In this document: positions 1 through 9,497 of the stretch, piece by piece
Position numbering within the stretch: the first letter of the stretch is position 1
Layout of the letters: each line of letters opens with the position of its first letter
NCBI GenBank assembly: GCA_963619325.1
Contig: CAVEVQ010000010.1
Span: 1 to 64,000, forward strand
Direction of reading: 5' to 3'
DNA: 64,000 bases
Source: UBA1181 sp963619325
Lineage (GTDB): Bacteria; Bacteroidota; Bacteroidia; Bacteroidales; Paludibacteraceae
The notes under the pieces: model-generated
The model's database searches: none
What the model saw: the letters and a program-made list of their open reading frames with translations, nothing else
What the model was told of the DNA's origin: nothing
Made by a program: the position numbers and the translations under genes

Positions 1-3000
1 ACACTGACGCTTGTCTTGCCAGTGGCCCATTCAATCTCGCTCTTTCCATCCCAAGTCTCGCCGCCGACAGTCCAGATGAGGGAGTCGCCCATCACATAGT
101 TCTGCTTGTCGGCACCCGAAATGGCGACGAGCGCGTCGTGCGTGTCGCCCGCGCAATAGTCGTAGCGGTTACCCGTGGTGTCTGGGGTGGCTACGCCATA
201 AACACTAACTGTAACTTTTCGTTTGCCACTCTCAGCAGCATCTGTGCCTGTTGATTTTTGAGACACATAGTAAACAGTCGCACCTGCAGTCTCTGTAGAT
301 GGAGTTGGCGCTGTCGTACCAATCAAATTGTCTTCTGCATCATACCACTGCAATATATATTCAACTGTTGGATCATCACCCTCAGAAACCTCAGCCTTCA
401 ATGCCTCCGCCGTCTCACCCAAACAATAAGCGACATCCTCCGCCTTCGGATATGGCACTCCAATAATAGGAACTGTTATCTTCATTGGTTCAGAGACACA
501 TCCATACACATTCTCTACCGTAACATAATAGATGAGTTCCGTGCTTTTCCTATCTGCTGGCATAACAGGAATAGGCTCTCCCTCCAACAGATTCATATCC
601 TCGTCATACCACTTGTAGATAAGCTTTCCATAGAGAACATAATGCGAGGCATCGTCCAAGCGGTCGAGATAGGTCGGATCCATCTCACCCAATGTCTTAT
701 CGAACGTACCAGACTCCGTAGAATCGCTTATTAGATATGAAACCGTGAACGTTCCAGTCGGGTTCGCCACTTCGGAAACCTTCACCTCGACGGTCTGCTC
801 TCCAGTGCAAAGTCCTTTCGTTACCTTCACGGAATAAGTACCGGCTTCATCCACCGAAAGTTCTGACTCCGTCGAGCCATCATTCCATTCGTAAGAGTCA
901 TACTCTGCCGCTGTTTTGATTGTATATGGAAGAGAAGCCTTGCAGACGGTCGTATCGCCTCCTAAATCCACCTCCAACTCTTCTTGTACTTTCACCTCGG
1001 CAGATGCCGTACTGACACAACCAGCGCTATTTGTAACCTCTACGGTGTAGACGCCTGCTGTTTCAGTCTTCAGTACTTGATCTGTACTTCCGTCGCTCCA
1101 CTCATATTCCCATATATCTGCCGCATCTTCGCTTGCGCCAGGGTCTAAAGCCGATTTTGTATTCTCACAAATAGTTTCGTCATTCAACGAAATATTGGCA
1201 GTGTCGGCAATCGTAAATGTAATATGGAACGAGTCGCTTCTACAGCCTGTCTTCGTCTCAATATTCAACATCCGATAGTCATACAAACCTGGAGTTAAGG
1301 CTGACACATTGATAATATCTACAATCTCAGAGAAATCTCCAATCTCATCGCCATTTGGATAATACCATCTAATCTGATGACCCTGAATCATCTGAGCCAC
1401 CGCATAGAGAGCCAACTGCGAGTACTCTGCATTTTGTGAGAAAGTCTGGTTCTTACAAACCGTACCGAAATCGTAGTCCTTCCCGGTAGGATTCTCATTC
1501 ACCTTCAATGTTACTGCAGAACTTGTCTTCGTACAACTCTCGTCGGTCGTGCTGGTTACAACAACCTTGTATTCTCCGCCTTTCTTTACAATCAATGTAT
1601 CATACCTAGAGGAAGCTATTTTCTCATCATCCAAGTAGTACGTATAGATGTAAGAGCCCTTGGCTGTCGCAGTCACCCGTAGGATGGTTGAATCTTTCTC
1701 ACACAAAGTCTCGTTGTCTAATGCGATCGTTACCTTTGTCAGCTCACAATCAACCTCGCCACACTCGCTGACAGCCTGTGCGCGAATTTCGCTATCGTCA
1801 TGTCCCATCAACTGAACGTAAGCAACGTTGATGATAGACTCGTCACAAACCTTCACCGTTCCTGTCCACGTAACAGTATATTGGGTACCAAATGGTATTG
1901 GATTTGCTTTTCCTTGTTCGAAAGTCCAAACAATTTCGCCATCCTCCAATTTTCCGTCATTGTCAGCCTCAACGAAATCAATCTCCTCTGGCTTTATATC
2001 TCGAATGAAAAGATTGTATGCGTAATCTGTGTGGACATGCACCTTGGAGATTGTGCAAGACCCATTGCTTGGCGCTTGGATGCCGAAATAACCTTCGTCG
2101 GTAGAGACTCCTTCATCTAAAGTGAATCCTGCTATCGTCGAAGTGTCTTTATCCAACCAGACACGAATAATGTCCTCATTGATGTCAAATTTCAAATCAA
2201 ACTCTGAGCTTTTTGTGACTATATCCGCACTCTTCAACAAGGTGCTACCCTTATAAGCATTGATAACCAAAGCTGCTCCACCGTCATAGTTCAAATAAAA
2301 GCCTATCTTCATGTCGTTTCTGAAATAGAAGATAGTTTCCGAGTCTTTGGTAGAGCTTCCTCGCGGCATTGAAGCGTGAAGAGTAACGAACAGGTTCTTT
2401 GATTTTGAATAGTCAAATTGTGCCTTTCCGCCTTGACCAATCGTCAACACACCTGAAGCATTGGTTACATTTCCTGTATTAGTCCAATCGCTCGCATAAT
2501 CTTTTGCCGCATCGTCAAAGATAGAACCATGGGTTTGCTCATACTCAAGCGTGTAAGTAATATCATCACCAACAGTGTATTTCTCTTTGTCTGCCGTCTT
2601 CTTCAATGTGGTTGGCACGATTGGGTCTGGCACTTTCGCACAGGTTACCGTGATTTTTGCAGTATCTCCGATTGGCGAGTTCTTGTCTGCCTCAATGTAG
2701 GCGGTGTTGATGATGTCCTCATCGTCCGTCATACACTCTGCACCTGAAGGGAAATTAACCGTCGCACTGTACTTAATCGTTCCCTTCTGTTTCACCTGCA
2801 TCTTTGGGCTGTACCACTCGACCACCTCACGCCCATCGGCGATAGTGTAATGTCTGAGCGTTGCCCCCATATCCTCTAACGGACAATCCGTGAGGAAATC
2901 TCCGAATGTCAACCCCTTTGGCAAGGTGTCGCGTACGTAGACATTCTCGACATCACGACCAGCCATTGGTCCATTACCCAAGACACGACGCCAAACGTAG

Positions 3001-5894
3001 CCGTCATACTCTTCTACCAGGACATTATCCACCGTGGTGGCTGATTCCGTACAACCGCATGTCAACCACTTCGTGATAGGCTCTTCTATGGTTTTTCCAT
3101 TCTCATCCAACTTTTGCCAAGATGGTGAGATAGGAAAGTAATTACCACCGTCCGCATCGTTATATTTTGCACCGTACGACCAGTCATCCGACCAAACGAC
3201 CTTATTGCTGTAATTGTTTCCGTTCACTAACCAAACACCACGCAAAGGATAATCACCTCCCTTGTGTATCGTACAGTTTGGATTTCCTGTATTCCAAGAG
3301 GTAACCATCGTTGTCGTCACAAAAAGCGGTGCGAATTGTATCATCAAACGCTGATTCCACTTTCCTTTCTCATCCGAACCTTCAACGACATCTTCATGGC
3401 TGAGCGTCACACCTGTTTTCTCTCCTCCCTCATATATGGATGGTGAGGCTGCCCAACCACCATTTCCAAGACCCGTGATAGAAGCATCATACAGATAATA
3501 CGAGATTCGATAGTTTCCGTAATTGATATACGACTCAATTGCATCATTGAATAGGCGAATCTTCATTCCCGCCTGATTACCCTGATCTTCAAATGCCCAT
3601 GAGACATTCACACGAGGGCGACCACCATCGATCCATCCTGCTTCTGAGCTGTTCTCAAAATTAATTGTGTAAGTGGCGGCATTGCCTGGGTTGATTTTTG
3701 CACGGTCTACAGACTTCTCAATCTTCAGCGAACGTTTCACCACATCCACGCAGTTTCGCTGCATAGTTGCCGTAATGTAGTTTGGATATTCGTTGGAAGT
3801 CCATCCTGATCCATTTGTACAAGTGATATCCGCTGTCGTGCAGTAGCGACCCGACGCCTCTGCTCCCGCTTTTGCACGATAAGAGACTTGTCCAATCGTG
3901 GCATTGAAATTTGCTTTCGTCTTATTCAGCGCTGCACCTGCCTCATTACCGTCACTGTGGTATCCTGCAACAGATCTGATATTCCAAGTAATCGTATGTG
4001 TCGCCTTGTCATAGATTCCGCCATTCTTTACCTCTGTAACGATAAAGTCTTGTGGCACTCGCTCCACAATCTTAACCCCCGTCGCATCTACTGATCCATA
4101 GTTACGATAATCCAACAAATAAGTAATGGTGTCTCCTGTGTAACAATAGGTTACGCTATCTTTGATGGCTCGGTAGATCTTCATGTTCGCACCGCCGTTC
4201 ATCGCAGATGGCGCATGATAGTTGCCCGACAACGCCATCATTCCCAACTGGCGAGCCCAACCGTGCATGTAATTAGAGGTCTTTCCTAAATTACACTCTT
4301 CTCCCGCAGGAACGTCAATATCCGTAGCGTTTCCTTTCGTGTCCCATTTGATATTACACTCTCGATATGCCAATCCCATCAACTCATAATCCTGCGCACC
4401 GATCGCAGCAAAAGAACCTGTTCCCGTCTGCATACTCAAAGAGCAATAGAAATCTTGTCCTTTCGTAGGTATGCCCGTGTTAGGGTCATTCTGCCAACGT
4501 ATAGTCGCAGGACCACTGTATGGTAAATTTTTTATCGAACCATATTCTATACAGATAGATCCATTATCCGTTGTGTTCCAGTTTGATGGATCGTTCATCC
4601 ACTTCGCCATTCTCACGCAAGCGTCATACTCGTAGGTGTTAGAACCTGCGTTGGCTTTGTGTGTGGTGGGGTCCCAAGTGAGGGTCGGATTGCCGTGCCA
4701 TACATAATTAGACAACGTACGCCAAGAATGACGATAGTCCTCTCCTTGATTGAAGTTGGTGAAGGTACAGTTGTTGTCTTTGTCGATAGCCACCCAACCT
4801 GCCGTGGGGATGGAATATGGGCTTTGCTTGAGCAACTCTCCCATCTGCCAATCAGAAGACGCCTCTCCACGTTTGAATTGTTCAATTTCAAAATTTGGGA
4901 TTCCCTCCTCCTCGGCAATCTGCTCGAACAACTCCCAAAACTCACGGTAGTAGGCCGGCGCATTGTAGTCTACATGTTGCTGATCTCCACTTCCGAACTC
5001 TGGATAGATCAACGTTCCCTTGGCAATGGTCGTCTTCACATCAGCGGGAACTCCCGTCTTCGTCATATCGAAGATATCATAATCTTCAGCCAACGCCATC
5101 TTGCTATCCGTAGAATAGGTGGTTTGCTCATTCCAAGTGTCTCCACCCTTAGGGTAACCATCCAAACCAATCAGACCTGTGTTGACACGCATAGGATTCT
5201 CCGTAGGAAACTTGGTACTCATAGCAACCAATCCACGAATCACCTCAATCATCGCCTCTTTGTAGGAGATTGGATTACCACACGCGTCATTCAAAATCGT
5301 CCCATCGGGTTTGCGCATAAATTCACCCCACTGTTTATAAGCCACATAGAGTGCCAACGCCACATCAACGTCGCCATCGGCGGCGGTGTTTCCCCCTGCG
5401 CCATCATCTCCAATCGCAAATGGACCATAATCATAGTTCATCGCGTTATCCGAACACTCGGCGTACTTTTTCGTTCTACTTCTACGCTTGTCGTGCGTAC
5501 ACATCCAATAACCGTTGAAGGTTACCGCATCTGCCATATAGGCCGCCGCTAACAACGCATATCCGTCACCCTCGGTACAATCGTATGCCGACTTATAAGG
5601 CGTCCAAATATAGTCGTAACCTCCCCAACTCTCGCCCGTTGTCGCAAACTCATTGGCATGCACCTGATAGGCATCGCGAATATCCTGCTCCATCTCCGCA
5701 TGACATACACCCTCGGCATTCTGCGTAGCCAAGTTGCCTAAACTATGGCTTTTGCCGTAGGTATATGGCAAAAACTGAGGAAACGGATAGGCTGGATTAC
5801 CCGAGTTGATATGCACTTTCACAGCGCACACCTGCAACGCTACGCCAAACGCCAAGGCACAAGTCGCAATTAATCTCATTATCGTTTTTTTCAT
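1..5894 (-). CDS. Giant secreted protein with GH8-like N-terminal domain, DUF11-like and Ig-like repeats (3' end outside window)
   Basis: The reading frame is open from the ATG at 5894 to the window edge (about 1,964 residues, no stop). An in-frame ATG at 5903 is an alternative start. Residues 1-24 form a signal peptide ending near VCA. Residues 80-420 resemble glycoside hydrolase family 8: TEGDGYALL with E108 (acid position in GH8), AADGDVDVALAL with D173, close to the GH8 signature, and GEDYRHSWRT with D386 (possible base). DUF11-like conserved-repeat domains follow (from about 575, 720 and 1,095); the third appears split by a concanavalin/laminin-G-like stretch (about 1,120-1,285). From about 1,380 on there are Ig/SprB-like repeats with a C-x-G/N-x start and a later Gly-Cys. 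The family pattern predicts T9SS secretion, but the C-terminal sorting domain is not in view. The GH8 call rests on motif reading; activity is inferred. Confidence 0.7.
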   Translation of the reverse strand, partial: MKKTIMRLIATCALAFGVALQVCAVKVHINSGNPAYPFPQFLPYTYGKSHSLGNLATQNAEGVCHAEMEQDIRDAYQVHANEFATTGESWGGYDYIWTPYKSAYDCTEGDGYALLAAAYMADAVTFNGYWMCTHDKRRSRTKKYAECSDNAMNYDYGPFAIGDDGAGGNTAADGDVDVALALYVAYKQWGEFMRKPDGTILNDACGNPISYKEAMIEVIRGLVAMSTKFPTENPMRVNTGLIGLDGYPKGGDTWNEQTTYSTDSKMALAEDYDIFDMTKTGVPADVKTTIAKGTLIYPEFGSGDQQHVDYNAPAYYREFWELFEQIAEEEGIPNFEIEQFKRGEASSDWQMGELLKQSPYSIPTAGWVAIDKDNNCTFTNFNQGEDYRHSWRTLSNYVWHGNPTLTWDPTTHKANAGSNTYEYDACVRMAKWMNDPSNWNTTDNGSICIEYGSIKNLPYSGPATIRWQNDPNTGIPTKGQDFYCSLSMQTGTGSFAAIGAQDYELMGLAYRECNIKWDTKGNATDIDVPAGEECNLGKTSNYMHGWARQLGMMALSGNYHAPSAMNGGANMKIYRAIKDSVTYCYTGDTITYLLDYRNYGSVDATGVKIVERVPQDFIVTEVKNGGIYDKATHTITWNIRSVAGYHSDGNEAGAALNKTKANFNATIGQVSYRAKAGAEASGRYCTTADITCTNGSGWTSNEYPNYITATMQRNCVDVVKRSLKIEKSVDRAKINPGNAATYTINFENSSEAGWIDGGRPRVNVSWAFEDQGNQAGMKIRLFNDAIESYINYGNYRISYYLYDASITGLGNGGWAASPSIYEGGEKTGVTLSHEDVVEGSDEKGKWNQRLMIQFAPLFVTTTMVTSWNTGNPNCTIHKGGDYPLRGVWLVNGNNYSNKVVWSDDWSYGAKYNDADGGNYFPISPSWQKLDENGKTIEEPITKWLTCGCTESATTVDNVLVEEYDGYVWRRVLGNGPMAGRDVENVYVRDTLPKGLTFGDFLTDCPLEDMGATLRHYTIADGREVVEWYSPKMQVKQKGTIKYSATVNFPSGAECMTDDEDIINTAYIEADKNSPIGDTAKITVTCAKVPDPIVPTTLKKTADKEKYTVGDDITYTLEYEQTHGSIFDDAAKDYASDWTNTGNVTNASGVLTIGQGGKAQFDYSKSKNLFVTLHASMPRGSSTKDSETIFYFRNDMKIGFYLNYDGGAALVINAYKGSTLLKSADIVTKSSEFDLKFDINEDIIRVWLDKDTSTIAGFTLDEGVSTDEGYFGIQAPSNGSCTISKVHVHTDYAYNLFIRDIKPEEIDFVEADNDGKLEDGEIVWTFEQGKANPIPFGTQYTVTWTGTVKVCDESIINVAYVQLMGHDDSEIRAQAVSECGEVDCELTKVTIALDNETLCEKDSTILRVTATAKGSYIYTYYLDDEKIASSRYDTLIVKKGGEYKVVVTSTTDESCTKTSSAVTLKVNENPTGKDYDFGTVCKNQTFSQNAEYSQLALYAVAQMIQGHQIRWYYPNGDEIGDFSEIVDIINVSALTPGLYDYRMLNIETKTGCRSDSFHITFTIADTANISLNDETICENTKSALDPGASEDAADIWEYEWSDGSTDQVLKTETAGVYTVEVTNSAGCVSTASAEVKVQEELEVDLGGDTTVCKASLPYTIKTAAEYDSYEWNDGSTESELSVDEAGTYSVKVTKGLCTGEQTVEVKVSEVANPTGTFTVSYLISDSTESGTFDKTLGEMDPTYLDRLDDASHYVLYGKLIYKWYDEDMNLLEGEPIPVMPADRKSTELIYYVTVENVYGCVSEPMKITVPIIGVPYPKAEDVAYCLGETAEALKAEVSEGDDPTVEYILQWYDAEDNLIGTTAPTPSTETAGATVYYVSQKSTGTDAAESGKRKVTVSVYGVATPDTTGNRYDYCAGDTHDALVAISGADKQNYVMGDSLIWTVGGETWDGKSEIEWATGKTSVS

Positions 5895-5943
5895 GGTTTC
5901 CATATTTTCGTAAACCCACTTATACTAAATACACTATACAAGG

Positions 5944-5951
5944 CAAAAGTA
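5944..5951 (-). promoter_or_regulatory. Putative -7 box for the GH8-like giant gene
   Basis: Read on the minus strand this is TACTTTTG, a match to the Bacteroidota -7 consensus TAnnTTTG, 50 nt upstream of the ATG at 5894. No clear TTTG -33 element lies at the expected spacing, so support is moderate. Confidence 0.45.
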
Positions 5952-5986
5952 ATAAAACAGAATTGAAAATTTGGAATTTTTAACAT

Positions 5987-6025
5987 AAAAAAAAACCACA
6001 AGTCTTTTGCAGAACTCGTGGTTTT
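5987..6025 (-). terminator. Rho-independent terminator after the BtuG-like lipoprotein gene
   Basis: On the minus strand, arms 6014-6025 and 5992-6003 pair (AAAACCACGAGT with ACTTGTGGTTTT, one G-T pair). The hairpin runs directly into a T run encoded by 5987-5995. It lies about 50 nt after the lipoprotein stop and separates it from the GH8-like gene. Confidence 0.8.
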
Positions 6026-6073
6026 CAACCAATATTTTGACCTAAAATCTTAGGCTTACTTTATCACAAATCA

Positions 6074-7192
6074 TCAGTTAGGGAAGTAGAAACGACAAGC
6101 TCCCACACCTGCCAACTGTTCGCCTGTCTCAACGGCAGAACCATCCTTAAAGAGGTAGAAGATACTGTTGGTTACGAAACCTTCGGAATTGGCAGTGTAG
6201 ATTTCCAAAGTTTTTGGATTGATGCCAAAGCCATAGAATCCGTTTCCTGTCGCAACCTTTGAAGAGGCTGTGCTTTCCAGGTTGTAGGCAACAACGCTAT
6301 TGTTCTCGTCTGCCGCACCTGCTCCTCCATACAGATTGTCTGTTGTGAGATAGTAGACAGTGTTGTCAACAATGTAGATATGTCCGGCATAATTCATATC
6401 CTCCAAAGCAATGTGATTTTCCAAATTCTTGACTCCGTCTTTCTCAGACAATTCGTAGAGTCCATTGTTTCCATGAGTGAAAGAGGAAACAGACAAATAA
6501 ATTTTTCCATTGGCGGCCTTTGCAATGTGTCTTGAAACAGCGCCCGAAACGACTGCTGCGCCATAGTAGGATACCGTGTTATCGCTTTCTGAAATAACTG
6601 CGACACCCGTTGAGTCGTTACTATATGTCGTCGAATTGTAAGCCCACGCCGTAGCTACATAGAGAGAGCCATCATTCTCGATTAGACCCTCAGGCTGCCC
6701 CTTCACTGGAATGGTTACTTCAATCTTCTTACTATTCAAATTGATTTTGTAAACCTTTCCGTCGCTTCCATACCAATCGGTCACCGAAGTTACATACAAA
6801 TAACCGTCTTTCACTACGCCATAACGTGGAGTTGAGATTCCTGTCAACACGCCCTCACTCTTAAACGTCGTTTTGTTGATCCACTCGATTTTGTCCGCAT
6901 TGTTGCACAACAAAGCCCATGATGTACCGCAATCTACCGCCGACTCGATAATAGAAGCCAACTTCTCTCCTCCATTGGCATCCTCATACACACGATTCAC
7001 CACTTTATTGTTTTTCCACAACGAAACGCTTCCGTTCGACTCACTGTAATTTCCTTGGTTGATGATCAGAGCATCGTACTCATAACTCAACGCATCCACT
7101 CCAGAATCTTTGTCTTTGTCATCGTCTTTGCTACATGAGAACAATGCTACCGAAAGCAACAGTCCTACTGCCAATCTGAAAATTTTCTTCAT
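6074..7192 (-). CDS. Surface beta-propeller lipoprotein, DUF5074/YncE-like, probable BtuG-type partner of the TonB receptor
   Basis: The product is 372 residues from the ATG at 7192. An upstream in-frame start at 7249 would bury the signal peptide, so it is rejected. MKKIFRLAVGLLLSVALFSC is a lipoprotein signal with lipid-carrying C20, followed by SKDDDKDKD. That acidic run after Ser-Lys matches the export signal that sends Bacteroidota lipoproteins to the cell surface. The rest is repeated beta-strand units typical of DUF5074/YncE seven-bladed propellers (for example the run near PRYGVVKDGYLYVTS). In Bacteroides, BtuG proteins of this type sit next to BtuB and capture cobalamin outside the cell. 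The gene lies downstream of a BtuB-like receptor on the same strand, which supports the same role. The ligand is inferred; no cobalamin riboswitch was recognised. Confidence 0.7.
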   Translation of the reverse strand: MKKIFRLAVGLLLSVALFSCSKDDDKDKDSGVDALSYEYDALIINQGNYSESNGSVSLWKNNKVVNRVYEDANGGEKLASIIESAVDCGTSWALLCNNADKIEWINKTTFKSEGVLTGISTPRYGVVKDGYLYVTSVTDWYGSDGKVYKINLNSKKIEVTIPVKGQPEGLIENDGSLYVATAWAYNSTTYSNDSTGVAVISESDNTVSYYGAAVVSGAVSRHIAKAANGKIYLSVSSFTHGNNGLYELSEKDGVKNLENHIALEDMNYAGHIYIVDNTVYYLTTDNLYGGAGAADENNSVVAYNLESTASSKVATGNGFYGFGINPKTLEIYTANSEGFVTNSIFYLFKDGSAVETGEQLAGVGACRFYFPN

Positions 7193-7556
7193 TTCTTTTT
7201 TATTTATTGGTTTGATATATAGACATATACCCTCATAGTTTGAAACCACGAGCTCTAAAGAAGCAATATGATTTTTAATCTATTTTGCCGCAAACAAACG
7301 ACATACACAAAACAAACATCATCAGCCATCGACTGACAACGCATAGGTTAGATAAACTCTCTATTATTAAACTATTTTTTTCTAAACCGAAATAGAGTCG
7401 TGCATCACGATCATCTGTAATATTCGGTTCGTTTCCTGCTTTGATGCACAGCGCACCTCTGTTCGAAGTGGACTGGAGTCGCTCGTGGCTCTTCAACATC
7501 CTGAAAACCGCTTTTCTCATTATTTACAAAATTTACATTCACAGACCGCTCGTCTG
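7193..7556 (-). other. 364-bp spacer between receptor and lipoprotein genes, possibly a structured leader
   Basis: No convincing protein gene is here. One 81-codon open frame (7275-7520, minus) has atypical composition and recognisable similarity to nothing I know. The spacer contains two perfect inverted repeats in interleaved order (7385-7391 with 7423-7429, and 7400-7407 with 7442-7449), the topology of an RNA pseudoknot. It is long for a spacer between co-directional genes of one uptake locus, so a cis-acting RNA controlling the lipoprotein gene is possible. I did not find the conserved B12 box of cobalamin riboswitches. Confidence 0.35.
7385..7449. repeat. Two interleaved perfect inverted repeats (pseudoknot topology)
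   Basis: AACCGAA at 7385-7391 is complementary to TTCGGTT at 7423-7429, and GTGCATCA at 7400-7407 is complementary to TGATGCAC at 7442-7449. The order A-B-A'-B' cannot form two simple hairpins at once but can form a pseudoknot. The arms are short, so chance is not excluded. Confidence 0.45.
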
Positions 7557-9470
7557 CTACTTAGATACCAAAAACTTTGCAAATATAACAAAATTTTGCT
7601 TCGGCATAGCCCTAAACGGCATTACTTGATACTCCATTCCCAAAATATTGTTAACCTGCACACCTAAATCCAACACCAAAGGATTCTTTTTCTTACTACT
7701 CTTGAAATGAAACTCATAATCCGCCATCAAATTCATCACGAAATAGGGGTCTAAAATGTCAAAAATATCGGATGAATGTCGCTCGCCTACATATTTCCCT
7801 AAAATAGAACAATTGAAATGCCGAACGTTTCCCCACAACGTCGCCGACAAAGTATGCTCGGGAATCAACGCCACTTGCTGACCAACAAAAGGTTTCATCT
7901 CCGCAAAACCTTCCATCACCTCGGTGTGATTATAGGCATAATTCACCAGCAAATGAAACTCTTTATTTGTTCCTTTTACACCCTGCTCCACGGAAAACTC
8001 TACACCTTTTGCCTTGACTCTCGCAATATTAAGTGGCTTCCAGACATTTCCTCTGGGAATCCACAAAATCCAGTTTTTCACATTATTGCGATAAATGCTT
8101 GATTGAATTTTCAACGCATATTTCCGCACAGACAAACCATATTTCAGTCCACCTTCAATGTTGTTTCCATTCTCCGTCTGCAAATCCCGATTGCCCATCA
8201 ATCCCCAATATTTGTCATTCAGAGAAGGAACATTCACGTTTTTCGAGTAATTCACAGAAAGGGAGAGTTGCTGTTTTTCTTTCTTCAGTAGAAGGCAGGA
8301 AAGACCTGCGGAGGGCGCAAAGGGAACATCGGTATGCGAAACATATTCTTTCCGCAAATTGAGTGTCAGCAACCAACGACTTAGCAAGTCAAATTTTGTC
8401 AGCACATACGCCGTATGACGATACTCCGTCTCATTCTTCAAATAGGCATAGACATGAGGGATGATGGCTTGAAACTCATAGCCTAACTTCGCCCGAATTT
8501 TCAGGAAATCGTTGGGAAACCAATCATGTTCCACAGTTGTCTGAGCCAGCCAAGTGTCCGTCGCGATGGTGTCTTTTTCATAAATCTGATCATCTCCCAT
8601 CCAACCTCCACGGATTTTCCAAGTATATGGCGATAAATTAGCGTATTCTACAATCACTCTGGATGAACGATTGGAAATGGATTCGTATTTCGAAGAATCG
8701 TCATTCTGTTGCAACATAGGTTGTATTTCACGGTTGTAAAAAGTATGCCATAGATGCCCAGAGAGAACAGATTTTTCCTTTATTCTGACAGAAAGATCCT
8801 CCAATATGCCATAATCATAGAACGACGCGTTCTTCTGCCGTTGCGTTTCTCCTCGATAATCAAACTTAAAATCATTGTCGGACCTACGATAGAAAAAAGC
8901 GGTGTGAGAGCTTACATGCTCCTCGCCCACCACCATCTTCAATCCTTCAAAAAGTGAGTTGTTAGAACCGAATGTTGAATGAAGCTGCAAACGAAAGGTG
9001 TCGCGAAAGTTTCTATCACTCTGCAAATTGACCGCTCCACCAATCGAGCCATTGCCAAAGACAGCGCTTTCCCCTCCAGGATAAACACCTATCTTGTCAA
9101 AGAAAAAGAGAGGCATCTGATTGAAATCCACCTGCCCCATCGTCTTTGAATTGATATTGACGCCCTCCCAATTGACATTCGTATGCGATGCGGAAGTTCC
9201 TCGCATAGAGATGGTTGCCAACATACCATTGCCAGACTCCTTTATGAATACTGGGGTCGTTCGAGTGAGCAAATCCGACAGCGTTGAGGTCTCCATCTGT
9301 GTCTTCACCGTCTCTGGGACTTTCCATTCAGCACCTTGCGAGAAAGGTTTCTCTCCCACCGCATTTTTCTCGCCTTCCACTTCCACTTCATCAAGCATAC
9401 GATGACTTGTCTCCGCCCAAACTGACAGAAAAGGAATCAAGATAAATATGCAAATAAAGTGTTTTGGCAA
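7557..9470 (-). CDS. TonB-dependent outer-membrane receptor, BtuB-like (637 aa)
   Basis: Residues 1-19 are a signal peptide ending SVWA. A TonB-box-like DEVEVEGEK follows. The plug domain (about 45-160) contains SDLLTRTTPVFIKESGNG, ATISMRGTSASHTNV and a GVNINSKTMGQVDF-type segment. This RG-T-x-ASHT...W-GVNIN...GQVDF pattern is characteristic of Bacteroidota BtuB-type cobalamin receptors. The remainder is an alternating aromatic beta-barrel that ends in a strand with terminal aromatics (NFVIFAKF). At 637 residues it is the size of BtuB and much shorter than SusC proteins. It starts 27 nt after the upstream rhomboid gene and is followed on the same strand by a BtuG-like lipoprotein. The TonB-receptor call is firm; cobalamin as substrate is inferred from the pairing, and haem or another chelate remains possible. 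Confidence 0.8.
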   Translation of the reverse strand: MPKHFICIFILIPFLSVWAETSHRMLDEVEVEGEKNAVGEKPFSQGAEWKVPETVKTQMETSTLSDLLTRTTPVFIKESGNGMLATISMRGTSASHTNVNWEGVNINSKTMGQVDFNQMPLFFFDKIGVYPGGESAVFGNGSIGGAVNLQSDRNFRDTFRLQLHSTFGSNNSLFEGLKMVVGEEHVSSHTAFFYRRSDNDFKFDYRGETQRQKNASFYDYGILEDLSVRIKEKSVLSGHLWHTFYNREIQPMLQQNDDSSKYESISNRSSRVIVEYANLSPYTWKIRGGWMGDDQIYEKDTIATDTWLAQTTVEHDWFPNDFLKIRAKLGYEFQAIIPHVYAYLKNETEYRHTAYVLTKFDLLSRWLLTLNLRKEYVSHTDVPFAPSAGLSCLLLKKEKQQLSLSVNYSKNVNVPSLNDKYWGLMGNRDLQTENGNNIEGGLKYGLSVRKYALKIQSSIYRNNVKNWILWIPRGNVWKPLNIARVKAKGVEFSVEQGVKGTNKEFHLLVNYAYNHTEVMEGFAEMKPFVGQQVALIPEHTLSATLWGNVRHFNCSILGKYVGERHSSDIFDILDPYFVMNLMADYEFHFKSSKKKNPLVLDLGVQVNNILGMEYQVMPFRAMPKQNFVIFAKFLVSK

Positions 9471-9497
9471 TGTTTTCTTTGGACTTTCAAACAGAAT

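Noticed and set aside
4659..5552. 297-codon plus-strand open frame
   Set aside because: It is antisense to the GH8-like domain, whose minus-strand frame has clear family motifs; the plus frame has no recognisable features.
7275..7520. 81-codon minus-strand frame as a real small protein
   Set aside because: No family is recognised, composition is odd, and it covers the inverted repeats; a non-coding role seems as likely, so it is reported only as part of the spacer.
7193..7556. Cobalamin riboswitch
   Set aside because: The characteristic B12 box and surrounding conserved core could not be found by reading; only short complementary arms are present.
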